Positions 23,992 to 32,620 of a stretch of 56,008 bases of DNA are shown here, one piece after another. The notes beneath the pieces were generated by a model that was not told the DNA's origin, searched no databases, and saw nothing but the letters and a program-made list of their open reading frames with translations. The stretch lies in contig JAPDPQ010000033.1 of assembly GCA_034506395.1 (NCBI GenBank), forward strand, positions 1 through 56,008, written 5' to 3'. Position 1 is the stretch's first letter, and the number at the start of each line of letters is the position of its first letter. This stretch comes from a candidate division KSB1 bacterium. Its GTDB lineage: Bacteria > Zhuqueibacterota > Zhuqueibacteria > Thermofontimicrobiales > Thermofontimicrobiaceae. Both the position numbers and the translations under genes were made by a program.

Positions 23992-25512
23992 ATGATCAAG
24001 ATGACGTTTCATCGCATCAACATAATTTTCATTGTAGCAATCGCATTGGGGTTGGCCGGATTTCCATGTCATGCTCAACCATTCAGAACGCTCGATCAGA
24101 AATTCAACTTGGTATCGCGCAAATTAGAATTTGCACGAGAGTTACAGGCGAGCTTTGGGACGGCAACAACGCAACAGACCCTAACGATCGCTGAGGCCAA
24201 GCTTCAACGGGCCCGTGAATTGATGTTAGCTCGTCGATTTGTTCTGGCGAACCAACGATTAAATGATGCAGAGTTTTCGATCAATGAGGCTTTGATGACT
24301 TTGTTGAAAGAGCCAATGCGGTTGCGACGTGAGAACTTGGAACAAAAAATTCAGCTCGCCACTGAAATGATCCATCAATATCCAGATTCGCAGGCCCAAC
24401 ATTGGTTAAACCAAGCGATCGAACAAAGGAAGATGGCCGAACAAGCTTATGATGATCGGGAGTTTCGACAGGCAATTCGACTTTTTCGGAGAGCTGAGTT
24501 TCTGGTGCAGAAAGCATTAGAAAGTGCGATGTTGAAGGATCGCTCCAGCGAAGCGCGGGCCGAGGGCGAAGCACGGCTATTAGAGCAACTTCTGGGACAA
24601 TCTGGCTCAACTCTTGCCTCTCACCCCCAGCCCCAGGTGCAGAAAAATTATCGGCAGATTTTGAAACTAATTGCCCGAGCCCAGCAGGCGCGAGCTCGCG
24701 GCGATTTTAATAGGGCCATCGATCTTTATCATCAAGCCACACGATTGCTCCATCGGACGCGCGACCTGGCAATGGGAAAAACTGATCGAACCGCAGACCG
24801 CGCTTTCGATGAGCTTACGGCATTGGACGAGCTAATCGAAACCCTTCAAGCTCGGATGATTTCGTTTCAAGATGATGAGCGGATCGAGTTTTTCATGTCG
24901 CATCTCGAACAGGTCCATCAAGCTGCTCATCGCGCCATGGAACAGCAAGATTATCAGCGCGTGCTTTTGAACACAGAGCTGGCTCGGGGGCTAATTGAGC
25001 AAATACAAACCAAAATGCGCTCAAGCAATGCGGATGAAGAGCAATTGATTCAACAGGAACTCGACGATTTGCAACTCGAGCTCAGCCAATTGCATCAACG
25101 CTTGGTCACCAAAGATGTGAATAATCAGGCCAAAGCGCTACTGAATTATTCGCAATCGGCTCGCATTAGCGCTGAAGAGGCGATACGAAAACAGGATCAC
25201 AGATCTTCGAGATATCATATTTTTATCGCGAAACGCCTCGCAGTAGCAACCGATGAGTTGCTCAGCAACCCGTCGATCGTCCTCTTGCCTTCAGATACAA
25301 TTCGGAGCAGAATTCAATACATCGAAAAGGATTTAGCTGGGCTTGAATCAAAAATGAAATCTGCAGCCTCCAAAGAAGCTCAATTTTATTTCGAACTAAC
25401 CCGACAATATCTCAATTTGGCCAGGGAGAACCTAGATCGAAATTACCTTTATGTGAGCCAACAATTGGTCGAACTCAGTGCGATATCCCTGAAACGTTTG
25501 AAAGGAAACTAA
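23992..25512 (+). CDS. Exported all-helical repeat protein
   Basis: The 506-residue product opens with a signal peptide (hydrophobic core IIFIVAIALGLAGF, cleavage near CHAQ-PF). The rest is predicted almost wholly helical, with TPR-like or coiled-coil repeats such as AKLQRARELMLARRFVLANQ, EFRQAIRLFRRAEFLVQKAL and GDFNRAIDLYHQATRLLHRT. Each repeat has the pattern A-x3-A-x-G/R-D-F-x2-A. No catalytic motif is visible. It is likely a periplasmic scaffold or a structural protein. No ribosome site precedes the ATG. It is spaced about 230 bp from selD and 286 bp from the next gene, so operon membership is uncertain. Confidence 0.72.
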   Translation: MIKMTFHRINIIFIVAIALGLAGFPCHAQPFRTLDQKFNLVSRKLEFARELQASFGTATTQQTLTIAEAKLQRARELMLARRFVLANQRLNDAEFSINEALMTLLKEPMRLRRENLEQKIQLATEMIHQYPDSQAQHWLNQAIEQRKMAEQAYDDREFRQAIRLFRRAEFLVQKALESAMLKDRSSEARAEGEARLLEQLLGQSGSTLASHPQPQVQKNYRQILKLIARAQQARARGDFNRAIDLYHQATRLLHRTRDLAMGKTDRTADRAFDELTALDELIETLQARMISFQDDERIEFFMSHLEQVHQAAHRAMEQQDYQRVLLNTELARGLIEQIQTKMRSSNADEEQLIQQELDDLQLELSQLHQRLVTKDVNNQAKALLNYSQSARISAEEAIRKQDHRSSRYHIFIAKRLAVATDELLSNPSIVLLPSDTIRSRIQYIEKDLAGLESKMKSAASKEAQFYFELTRQYLNLARENLDRNYLYVSQQLVELSAISLKRLKGN

Positions 25513-25798
25513 TCCAGCAACCAATTTATGACCTTGCGCGCTGAATATCTTAAATTCAACCGTTGCTCGGGCAATCGAACGCTTGATGTTCAAGTCATCA
25601 CATGAATTTTCCGAAGAATGAAAAACTTATCCCTTCGATATTCACACGCATTGCCGACGAATTGGCGGTATTATCACACAGTCATAGGACATATCCGTGT
25701 TCTTAAATCTTTAACTTTGCTAATTGATTATCATGAAAATTTCATAAAGCTCCGCTGATATTTAGCCGATAAATTCCATCCATAAAGGATGATCTGAT

Positions 25799-27325
25799 TT
25801 GGTTAGATTTTCTCTTAAATCGCTCTATCGTAAGGCACCCTATTATCAACCATTACTGACGACTGGGGCCATCTATTTAGTGTTTGTGTATTTGTTGACA
25901 CTGACGCCGTTCCGATTTTCTGCATTTTACTTTGAGCAATTCATTCAATTCAAACGGGGCTACCAATACGCGCTGATTGGTGGATCGAATTGGTTCGATA
26001 TAATTTTGAACCTCATGATGCTGATGCCAATGGGCTTGATCCTCGGCTTGGTCTGGCGCGCTTTTGGATTCGGCAAGCGCAAGTCTATACTCCAAGCAAT
26101 GGGAATCGGATTGCTGGTTAGTTTGAGCATCGAGCTGTCACAATTATTTTTGCCCCGCAGTTTTTCAGGAGTCGATCTGCTGACCAATTGCGTCGGCGCT
26201 GCGATTGGCGCATGGTTAGCTTATCCGATTGGGGCCTTCGATTGTCAAACCGTCGTGAAGATCCTGTATGAACGAGGGCGCCAGTTCTACACTCGGATTA
26301 TTCTGTTCTATGGTGCGCTGGCCCTGATCATCCTAATGTTGCCGAGTTTTCTCAACGGACTGCAGAACTGGGACAGCGAACTTCGCTTGATGCTGGGCAA
26401 TGAGCCAACGCAAAATCGACAATGGCACGGAACGCTCTATCAGCTTGCCATTTTCGATCGTCGGCTTTATGATCATGAGATCGTACGGCTTGCCACTTTA
26501 GGACATTACAAATCAACTCCAATGTCAGTAATCCATGGCTTGATCGCTGAATACCGATTCGATTCATTTCCATTCCCGTCTCAGGGGACACTGCACGATC
26601 ATCTCGTCATTACCCCACAAAAAAAGACAAAAGTCCAATTAGCCCCAGATGGCGGGGTCATACTGAACGAGAACTCGTTGCTCGGAACGACTCATGCTGC
26701 TACCCCGCTGGTGCAAAGATTGAAACGAACCAATCAATTCTCCATCGCCGTTTGGTTATCCACGGCTTCGTTGCAACAATTTGGACCAGCCAGGATCGTC
26801 ACTTTGTCAAAAAACACCAACCAGCGCAATTTTACTTTGGGACAATCTGGGCCAGGGTTGGTATTCCGAGTTAGAACCCCGTTGACTGGACGGAATGGTT
26901 CCAAAGTTGAATTGATGACCCCTCCAATGCTTGAGCCCAACCGGCGACAATTGGTTGTTGCCACGTTTCATCGCGGTGAGATGAAAATTTACGTTAACGG
27001 CCAGACAAGTGCGCGAAAGATCTACGATACCAGCCCCTATTTGCCATTACTTGCAGGGTTGAGCCGCGACCGATTCGGTAAGGCAGCTTTCTGTTTCATG
27101 CTGTTGTTTCCGCTCGGTTGGCTCGCACGAGGATTAGCGATCTCCCGACGCTGGAAGTGCATTGTTTCCAGTTCAGCCCCGCTGATCATTCTGCTGATTC
27201 ACTCCGTGATTCAGATCCTCTGCTTTCGCCACAGTTTCGATTATCACCTATTCATCTATTGCGGGTTCATTTCAGGATTGCTCCTCGTCGTCGGCTTCAT
27301 TTATCAGTTGGTTTTGGTTGAATAG
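25799..27325 (+). CDS. VanZ-like membrane protein with an inserted LamG-type domain
   Basis: Translation appears to begin at a TTG (25799) preceded by AAAGGAT. The 508-residue product starts with VanZ-like membrane segments (AIYLVFVYLLTLTPFRFS, DIILNLMMLMPMGLILGLVW, LLVSLSIELSQLFLPRSFSG, VDLLTNCVGAAIGAWLAYP). After a fifth helix (about residues 163-180) comes an extracytoplasmic region (about 190-425) that reads as a concanavalin A-like/LamG laminin-G fold (WHGTLYQLAIFDRRLYDHEI, IAVWLSTASL, IKIYVNG-like MKIYVNGQ). Three more hydrophobic segments end the protein. VanZ proteins in Gram-positives affect glycopeptide resistance, but the role in Gram-negatives is unknown. The inserted domain suggests glycan sensing or binding at the periplasmic face. 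Confidence 0.8.
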   Translation: MVRFSLKSLYRKAPYYQPLLTTGAIYLVFVYLLTLTPFRFSAFYFEQFIQFKRGYQYALIGGSNWFDIILNLMMLMPMGLILGLVWRAFGFGKRKSILQAMGIGLLVSLSIELSQLFLPRSFSGVDLLTNCVGAAIGAWLAYPIGAFDCQTVVKILYERGRQFYTRIILFYGALALIILMLPSFLNGLQNWDSELRLMLGNEPTQNRQWHGTLYQLAIFDRRLYDHEIVRLATLGHYKSTPMSVIHGLIAEYRFDSFPFPSQGTLHDHLVITPQKKTKVQLAPDGGVILNENSLLGTTHAATPLVQRLKRTNQFSIAVWLSTASLQQFGPARIVTLSKNTNQRNFTLGQSGPGLVFRVRTPLTGRNGSKVELMTPPMLEPNRRQLVVATFHRGEMKIYVNGQTSARKIYDTSPYLPLLAGLSRDRFGKAAFCFMLLFPLGWLARGLAISRRWKCIVSSSAPLIILLIHSVIQILCFRHSFDYHLFIYCGFISGLLLVVGFIYQLVLVE

Positions 27326-27680
27326 ATCGGAGGTGTCAATAGACGGTTTCCCGCAGCTTGGGAATATCCCGCCTGAATTCTATCTCAGTGTAAAAATTAC
27401 ACAGCTAAACTGCTTTCAGTCGTGTCAACTTACCACAAGGATGCTGAAATTCGTTCAATGATAAGTATTGCAACCTCTTGGAAATCCATTGATTGCTGTC
27501 ATCGAATATTTAATGATTCCATTGGTATGGATGTTGCCAAATGATTGGTCAGTTACAATCGTATTGTTGCGTGACCTTTCTTTTCTCTGAAAGATTAATT
27601 GGTCATCGTGCTGCTCGTTAATTAAACCCAATGAACAGAGCAATAGATCATTCGATAGAATTAGGCTCGGAGGTAATGAG
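27326..27680. other. Gene-free spacer before the Omp85 fusion
   Basis: No reading frame here has support. A small perfect hairpin GTGTAA-AAA-TTACAC lies at about 27389-27403. A clear ribosome site (GGAGGT) sits just before the next start. I see no convincing promoter. Confidence 0.5.
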
Positions 27681-29918
27681 ATGGCATCAGTTCAAATGAA
27701 ACAAGTTTTATTTCTAGTGATCATTTTGATCTCCTTTTTGATTTTATTCGGCATTTTGATCTACACCAGCAGCGCTGGCGCCGCGGCCGAAGAGGATGCT
27801 GCCCCGGTAAAGCGAAAGATGTTCAATTATGAAAACAGTAGTGTCACCATCAATGCCGATGAAAGCCTGATCGGCGACGTTCTGGTGAGAAACGGGTCGC
27901 TGACAGTCGCTGGAGAGCTCCGTGGCCATATTATCGCCATCAATGCCGATGTCTATCTGGAACAAAACTCCCATGTTTATGGACATGTGTTTGTCCATCG
28001 CGGTGAAGTGGTCCGAAATGAACCGATGGAAATCACCGGCTGGATTATTCAGATCGGTGATGAGCAATTTAAAGTCATTGAATCTGCTCCTTCAGATTCA
28101 GGAGGCCTTCCGCTGACGATTCTGAAAAGCGATACGATGTTAGCTTCGGATGCAACGATTTATGGCGATGTGTTGGTGCTGCGAACTGGAATGACTATTC
28201 AAGGCAAAATCGATGGTGATGTGGTTAATTTTTGGGGAAAGACCATTGTTTTGGCGCAAGCGGCCATCGATGGCAATGTGATTTGTTACGGTGGTCAATT
28301 GGTGTTGGATAATTCAGCTTTAATTACAGGCCGAGCACTGAGTCTGGGACCTGAGCAAGCGTATACCAAACAGCAAGAAGAAGACAAAATTATTCAGGAG
28401 AAGATCGAACGAAAATATCTCAAGCATCACAAGCAAAAAGATTCAGGAATTGTTCGCTTTTGGGGAGATGTGGTGATTGAGCCAGATGAATTCATTCGCG
28501 GTGATGTCGTAACCCTTCGGGGCACGGTTCGGGTGAAAGGTGAGGTTGACGGTAGTGTGGTAGCATTATTTGGGAATGTGGAATTAGATAGCACTGCTCA
28601 AGTGACGGGAGATGTAGTAAGCGTGGGTGGCAAAATTTACCGCTCTCGGCTGGCCAAAGTGAATGGCGATATGGTACAAACCACCATCACTGGAGTGAAA
28701 GTCGATGATGGTGACCAGCACGTATCCGTCGGAATCGGCGGTGTCTCCGTTGGCCCCAAGCGGGGTGATGAATGGGAACGACCGCATGCTGAGCGCAATC
28801 GCTATTACACCGATTCGCCGTTCGAATCCGAGCCATTCATGTTTCGCTACAATCGGGTCGAAGGGCTATTTTTAGGACTCAAATTGGAGCGCGATGATTG
28901 GCGCGATCGGAACAAAGCCTGGTTTGACCTGTATGGTCATGCTGGTTATGGATTCTCGCGAAAGCGCGCTTGCTATCAAATTGGAGTGGAGCGCAATGTC
29001 TTCGGAAAATACGGCCCAGTTGTTGGCGCAGAGGCGCACGATGTGGTTCATTCTGAGGATGAATGGATGATCCCCACCTTTGAAAATTCCTTGGCCGCCC
29101 TATTTCTCAGAGAAGATTTCCACGATTATTTTCGCCGTTCCGGCTATTCCGCTTATATCTCGCACGACATTTCTGAATATCTGGTATTGACAGCCGCATA
29201 TCGCTGGGATCATCATTATAACCTCAAGCGCAAAACCCAATGGTCGATTTTCGGTGGTGATAAAAAATTTCGCGAAAATCCACTGATTGATGAGATCGAC
29301 TTTCAGAGTGCCGCTGCAACGATCACCTTAGATACGCGGAACGATTACAAGTACCCGGACCAGGGCTGGTTGATCGATGTAACTGGCGAATTTGCTGGTA
29401 AGCGGTTCAAGAATTTGGATGTGGATTTCGACCGATTTATCGTTGATCTTCGCCGCTACCAACCGATCACCCATGGCGAGAACCTCGACTTTCGCGTGCG
29501 GGCTGGTTCTTCCCGTGGCAAATTGCCCAGTCAGTTGCAGTTCGATCTGGGTGGGCTCTCCACGCTTCGCGGCTATCGTTTCAAAGAGTTTGCTAACGAT
29601 AGCGCCACTACAACCAACCGGATGCTGCTTGGCAACATCGAATATCGCATCCACGGCCGAAGGAGCCCTTTAAATCAAATATTGGGCTGGAGCGATTTCA
29701 GCCTCATTTTATTCGCCGATGCTGGACTGGTTTGGTCGGTTGATGATTCACTCAAAGCCCAACAAGGCTTCGATCATCTCGATTGGGAAGACCTCTATAC
29801 GGCCATCGGTTTCGGTTTGGGCAACCGAGAAGGAAACGTCCGGCTCGATTTTGCCAAACGAATGGATCGAAAAGGCGAACCGCTGGTGGTGACGTTCCGC
29901 ATCAATCGGCCTTTTTGA
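27681..29918 (+). CDS. Bactofilin-like beta-helix fused to an Omp85/BamA-type outer-membrane barrel
   Basis: The 745-residue product begins with one hydrophobic export segment (LFLVIILISFLILFGILIY). Residues about 50-345 consist of polymer-forming/bactofilin-like turns: ESLIGDVLVRNGSLTVAGEL, DATIYGDVLVLRTGMTIQGK, IDGDVVNFWGK, EFIRGDVVTLRGTVRVKGEV, DSTAQVTGDVVSVGGKIYRS. A charged linker with EEDKIIQEKIERKY interrupts the helix. Residues about 390-745 form a surface-antigen (Omp85) barrel with FDLGGLSTLRGYRFKEF (VRGF/Y-type L6 motif LRGY), ILFADAGLVW and a terminal Phe in RINRPF. Omp85 proteins normally carry POTRA domains in the periplasm; here the beta-helix takes that place. It may organise an outer-membrane structure or pass lipid or protein. 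GGAGGT lies upstream of the start. Confidence 0.85.
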   Translation: MASVQMKQVLFLVIILISFLILFGILIYTSSAGAAAEEDAAPVKRKMFNYENSSVTINADESLIGDVLVRNGSLTVAGELRGHIIAINADVYLEQNSHVYGHVFVHRGEVVRNEPMEITGWIIQIGDEQFKVIESAPSDSGGLPLTILKSDTMLASDATIYGDVLVLRTGMTIQGKIDGDVVNFWGKTIVLAQAAIDGNVICYGGQLVLDNSALITGRALSLGPEQAYTKQQEEDKIIQEKIERKYLKHHKQKDSGIVRFWGDVVIEPDEFIRGDVVTLRGTVRVKGEVDGSVVALFGNVELDSTAQVTGDVVSVGGKIYRSRLAKVNGDMVQTTITGVKVDDGDQHVSVGIGGVSVGPKRGDEWERPHAERNRYYTDSPFESEPFMFRYNRVEGLFLGLKLERDDWRDRNKAWFDLYGHAGYGFSRKRACYQIGVERNVFGKYGPVVGAEAHDVVHSEDEWMIPTFENSLAALFLREDFHDYFRRSGYSAYISHDISEYLVLTAAYRWDHHYNLKRKTQWSIFGGDKKFRENPLIDEIDFQSAAATITLDTRNDYKYPDQGWLIDVTGEFAGKRFKNLDVDFDRFIVDLRRYQPITHGENLDFRVRAGSSRGKLPSQLQFDLGGLSTLRGYRFKEFANDSATTTNRMLLGNIEYRIHGRRSPLNQILGWSDFSLILFADAGLVWSVDDSLKAQQGFDHLDWEDLYTAIGFGLGNREGNVRLDFAKRMDRKGEPLVVTFRINRPF

Positions 29919-30240
29919 TGAATTTTCGAACTAATGCATAGCTTGGTTCGGCAAAAGCGCATCCCATTCACCCGCAGCCCCGACAATGGATCAAATTGGG
30001 ATGAATCAAGGATGAGAGAATTGTGGATGAGGGCGATCACGAACATCACATCGTAAAAAAAGCAGAGTTGCGCGATAATGGTTAGGCCAACATTTCCCTA
30101 TGGGCTCAATTGGATCAAATCAGAAGATGGTCGATCGCCCTCTTTTCGATGGTTTCATTCATAAGACCAAAATCCCCAGCAACCTTCCTTTGTCCTTGTC
30201 GTAGTAAGATATGGCGATTAGAAGAATCCCAAAAAATTGC

Positions 30241-30269
30241 TTGACATCCACCAAAATTTTTAGTTAATT
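30241..30269 (+). promoter_or_regulatory. Predicted promoter of the SDR gene
   Basis: TTGACA (30241-30246), 17 bp, TTAATT (30264-30269). The consensus -35 is good and the -10 weak. It would give a leader of about 95 nt that includes the hairpin at 30308-30336. The remainder of 29919-30372 shows no other feature. Confidence 0.45.
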
Positions 30270-30307
30270 AATTTAAATAATTCATCCCAACGGACAAAAA
30301 TGCGTAT

Positions 30308-30336
30308 TGCTTCCATTGCTAAAAGCGATGGAAGCA
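30308..30336 (+). promoter_or_regulatory. 13-bp stem with AAA loop in the leader of the SDR gene
   Basis: TGCTTCCATTGCT (30308-30320) pairs with AGCGATGGAAGCA (30324-30336), with one T-G wobble, around a three-base loop. GTTTTC follows, so it could act as a terminator-like attenuator, or stabilise the leader. The gene begins 36 bases later with no visible ribosome site. Confidence 0.5.
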
Positions 30337-30372
30337 GTTTTCACATCAATCAAAATGAAAAGTTGAACTCAG

Positions 30373-31443
30373 ATGGATGTATTGATTATTGGTGGAACGA
30401 GATTTCTCGGTTTGCATTTGACCGCCGCGTTGCTTGGCGGCAATCAAAAAGTGACATTGTTCAACCGAGGCACCCGGCGCAATCAGTTTCCCCATTATGA
30501 GGACGTGGAATGGCTGATCGGCGACCGGCACGATGAAGAGCGGTTTCGATCTCTATTCAAAAACCGTCAATTCGATGTGGTGATCGACACGTGTGCCTAT
30601 TTTCCTGAAGATGTTGAATTGGTGGTGGATGTGTTTCGCGATAAAATCGGAAAATATATCTTCACTAGCAGCATGGCGGTGGCTCACACCAAAGAATATG
30701 ATGAAAGGTTGATGTTGCCAATCCCCAATCGTCGCTTATTCGACACCATCGCGAACAATAGCTATGCCTATAATAAGTCGCTGATCGAGGAATATTTGGT
30801 CGATCAATTTGATAAAACCGGATTCCCTTTTGTCAGCATACGGCCCACTGAAATCAATGGACCAGGGGAAATCCGCGAGTGGTATTACATCGATCGAATT
30901 AAAAGCGGTCGACAGAAAATCTTGATCCCCGGTTCCGGAGAGAATTTATTCCAACCCGTTTACATCGATGATCTGATTCAAGCATTTCTGCTCGCCATCG
31001 TGAAAGAAAACGCCACAGGAGAATGTTACAACGTGGCGGGAGATGAGATCATCAGCCTCAATGATTTTATCAAATTGGTGGCAGAGATCCTTGGTGAAAG
31101 GGTCAAAATCATCAATATTCCCTACAACGTTTTTCGACAATTAGTCCCGACCAAGTATTTTTTCCCTTTTTGCAATAAGCATTCTTTTGTTGTCGATTTA
31201 TCCAAAACCAAAACGGAATTGGGCTATCAACCAGAAATCAGTATTCGGGATGGTCTTCGCAAAAGTTACGAGAACTGGCCAGAGAGTTATAATAAAAAAG
31301 TCACTCCATTCAATCCTTCGGGAGAGTTCGAGTTTATCAGCTACGATCTGGAGGACGCTTTGATTTCTGCGTGGGAGAAAGAAATGCCCGCCATGTATGA
31401 GAGAGTTCACACGGAACTATTGAAGCGTGGTATGTTGATTTAA
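30373..31443 (+). CDS. NAD-dependent epimerase/dehydratase (extended SDR)
   Basis: The 356-residue cytoplasmic protein has the extended-SDR nucleotide fold with GGTRFLG at residues 7-13, the variant glycine motif seen in CSP41-like and some nucleotide-sugar SDRs. It has the catalytic pair Tyr/Lys in SYAYNKSLIEEYL (YxxxK), the strand VVIDTCAYFPEDVE, and IRPTEINGPGE. A reductase or epimerase activity on a nucleotide sugar or similar is likely, but the substrate cannot be read. The gene is followed 2 bases later by the LiaF-like gene, so they are co-transcribed. The unusual hairpin leader and missing ribosome site suggest translational control. Confidence 0.83.
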   Translation: MDVLIIGGTRFLGLHLTAALLGGNQKVTLFNRGTRRNQFPHYEDVEWLIGDRHDEERFRSLFKNRQFDVVIDTCAYFPEDVELVVDVFRDKIGKYIFTSSMAVAHTKEYDERLMLPIPNRRLFDTIANNSYAYNKSLIEEYLVDQFDKTGFPFVSIRPTEINGPGEIREWYYIDRIKSGRQKILIPGSGENLFQPVYIDDLIQAFLLAIVKENATGECYNVAGDEIISLNDFIKLVAEILGERVKIINIPYNVFRQLVPTKYFFPFCNKHSFVVDLSKTKTELGYQPEISIRDGLRKSYENWPESYNKKVTPFNPSGEFEFISYDLEDALISAWEKEMPAMYERVHTELLKRGMLI

Positions 31444-31445
31444 AT

Positions 31446-32321
31446 ATGAGAAAAAGAGCCATGAAATCGAAACTATACTATATCACTCTATTGGGTATTC
31501 TCGGGTGGGCAATGACCACTGGAGAAACCTGTTTCGCCGCAAAATTTCAAACCATTGATAAACACTACCCAATTGATCCTCAGAAAACGTTGATCGTATC
31601 AGTAGCCGTAGACGCTGGTCAAGTTAAGATTTCAGCCAATGAAAAGCTGGGAGAGATTCATGTCTGGATTGAATATGATGATCGCTACGATCAGATCGAG
31701 ATCAATCATAATAAGGGGATTAATGAGTTCTTCATTGCAATTGACCGGGAGGATTGGCTGAAATCCATTGAAGATGACCGAGCGCCCAAATTATCGATGG
31801 CGCTGCCGACGGACGTGGTAATAATGCTCGACAGCAAGATTATGGCCGGAGAGGTCAAATTTGAATTAGGGGATCTGAGGCTGAAGGATTTCAGATTGAA
31901 AAATTCTGCTGGCGAGGTTAAGGTCGATTTTGCGACTCCAAATCAGATTGAAATGGAGCTGCTTGAAATTGATGTGAAAATAGGAGAAACCAGGTTGCGT
32001 CGATTGGGGAATGCCCGATTTCATCAAGCGCGGATCAATGGGGGGATCGGCGAATTAAATATCGATTTTTCAGGGCAGGGTTGCACCAGTGCCCGAGCGG
32101 ACATCGATTTAGATATTGGAGCGACTACGATCTATCTTCCACGCGAGTTAGGCGTTCGTTTCGATAGCGCGACTTTTGGGTTTCTCACCCAAAAACAAAT
32201 CGATTTTGATTTCGAGAAGAAAGGGCGTTTTTATTATAGCCCAGGATATGGGTCTAGCGCTCAAAGGCTCGACTGCTCGATCTCTGCTGGCATTGGTGAA
32301 CTGCGGGTCGTTTATCGTTAA
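31446..32321 (+). CDS. Exported LiaF-like (DUF2154-type) protein
   Basis: The product (291 residues from 31446; an alternative ATG at 31461 gives 286) has a signal peptide cut near CFAAK. The rest is a beta-solenoid-like protein of short strands, with repeats of D-G/A-GE-x-K/R-x(3)-L such as LKNSAGEVKVDF, DVKIGETRLRRLG and NGGIGELNIDF. The C-terminal section (LDIGATTIYLPRELGVRF) matches the C-terminal part of LiaF-type envelope-stress proteins. The start is 2 bases after the SDR stop and has no separate ribosome site, so expression depends on the upstream gene. A role in envelope-stress sensing or in supporting an extracellular polymer is plausible but unproven. Confidence 0.75.
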   Translation: MRKRAMKSKLYYITLLGILGWAMTTGETCFAAKFQTIDKHYPIDPQKTLIVSVAVDAGQVKISANEKLGEIHVWIEYDDRYDQIEINHNKGINEFFIAIDREDWLKSIEDDRAPKLSMALPTDVVIMLDSKIMAGEVKFELGDLRLKDFRLKNSAGEVKVDFATPNQIEMELLEIDVKIGETRLRRLGNARFHQARINGGIGELNIDFSGQGCTSARADIDLDIGATTIYLPRELGVRFDSATFGFLTQKQIDFDFEKKGRFYYSPGYGSSAQRLDCSISAGIGELRVVYR

Positions 32322-32620
32322 GCTGCATTTATGAGAGTCAAGCTGAGCTCAGGCATTCTGACTGTTAATCTTGCCGCTTCGAAGCCATAACAAAGCGCAA
32401 GGCTCTTGTTGGTGAAAATTGGTCTGGTTAGTTTCTATTGCAAAAATGGTAATCAAAAGAAACGATGTCATTTCTGCGAATGCTGGAATCTATTTGTTGA
32501 CTAATGCCTATGTCAACCAAAAAATGAGATGCCTCCATGAGCAGGTATGAGGATTTATCTTGATTTGATAACTTTGCAATAAGAACCAGTTATTCGAACA
32601 ATTGTCTATTGGAGGACGTC

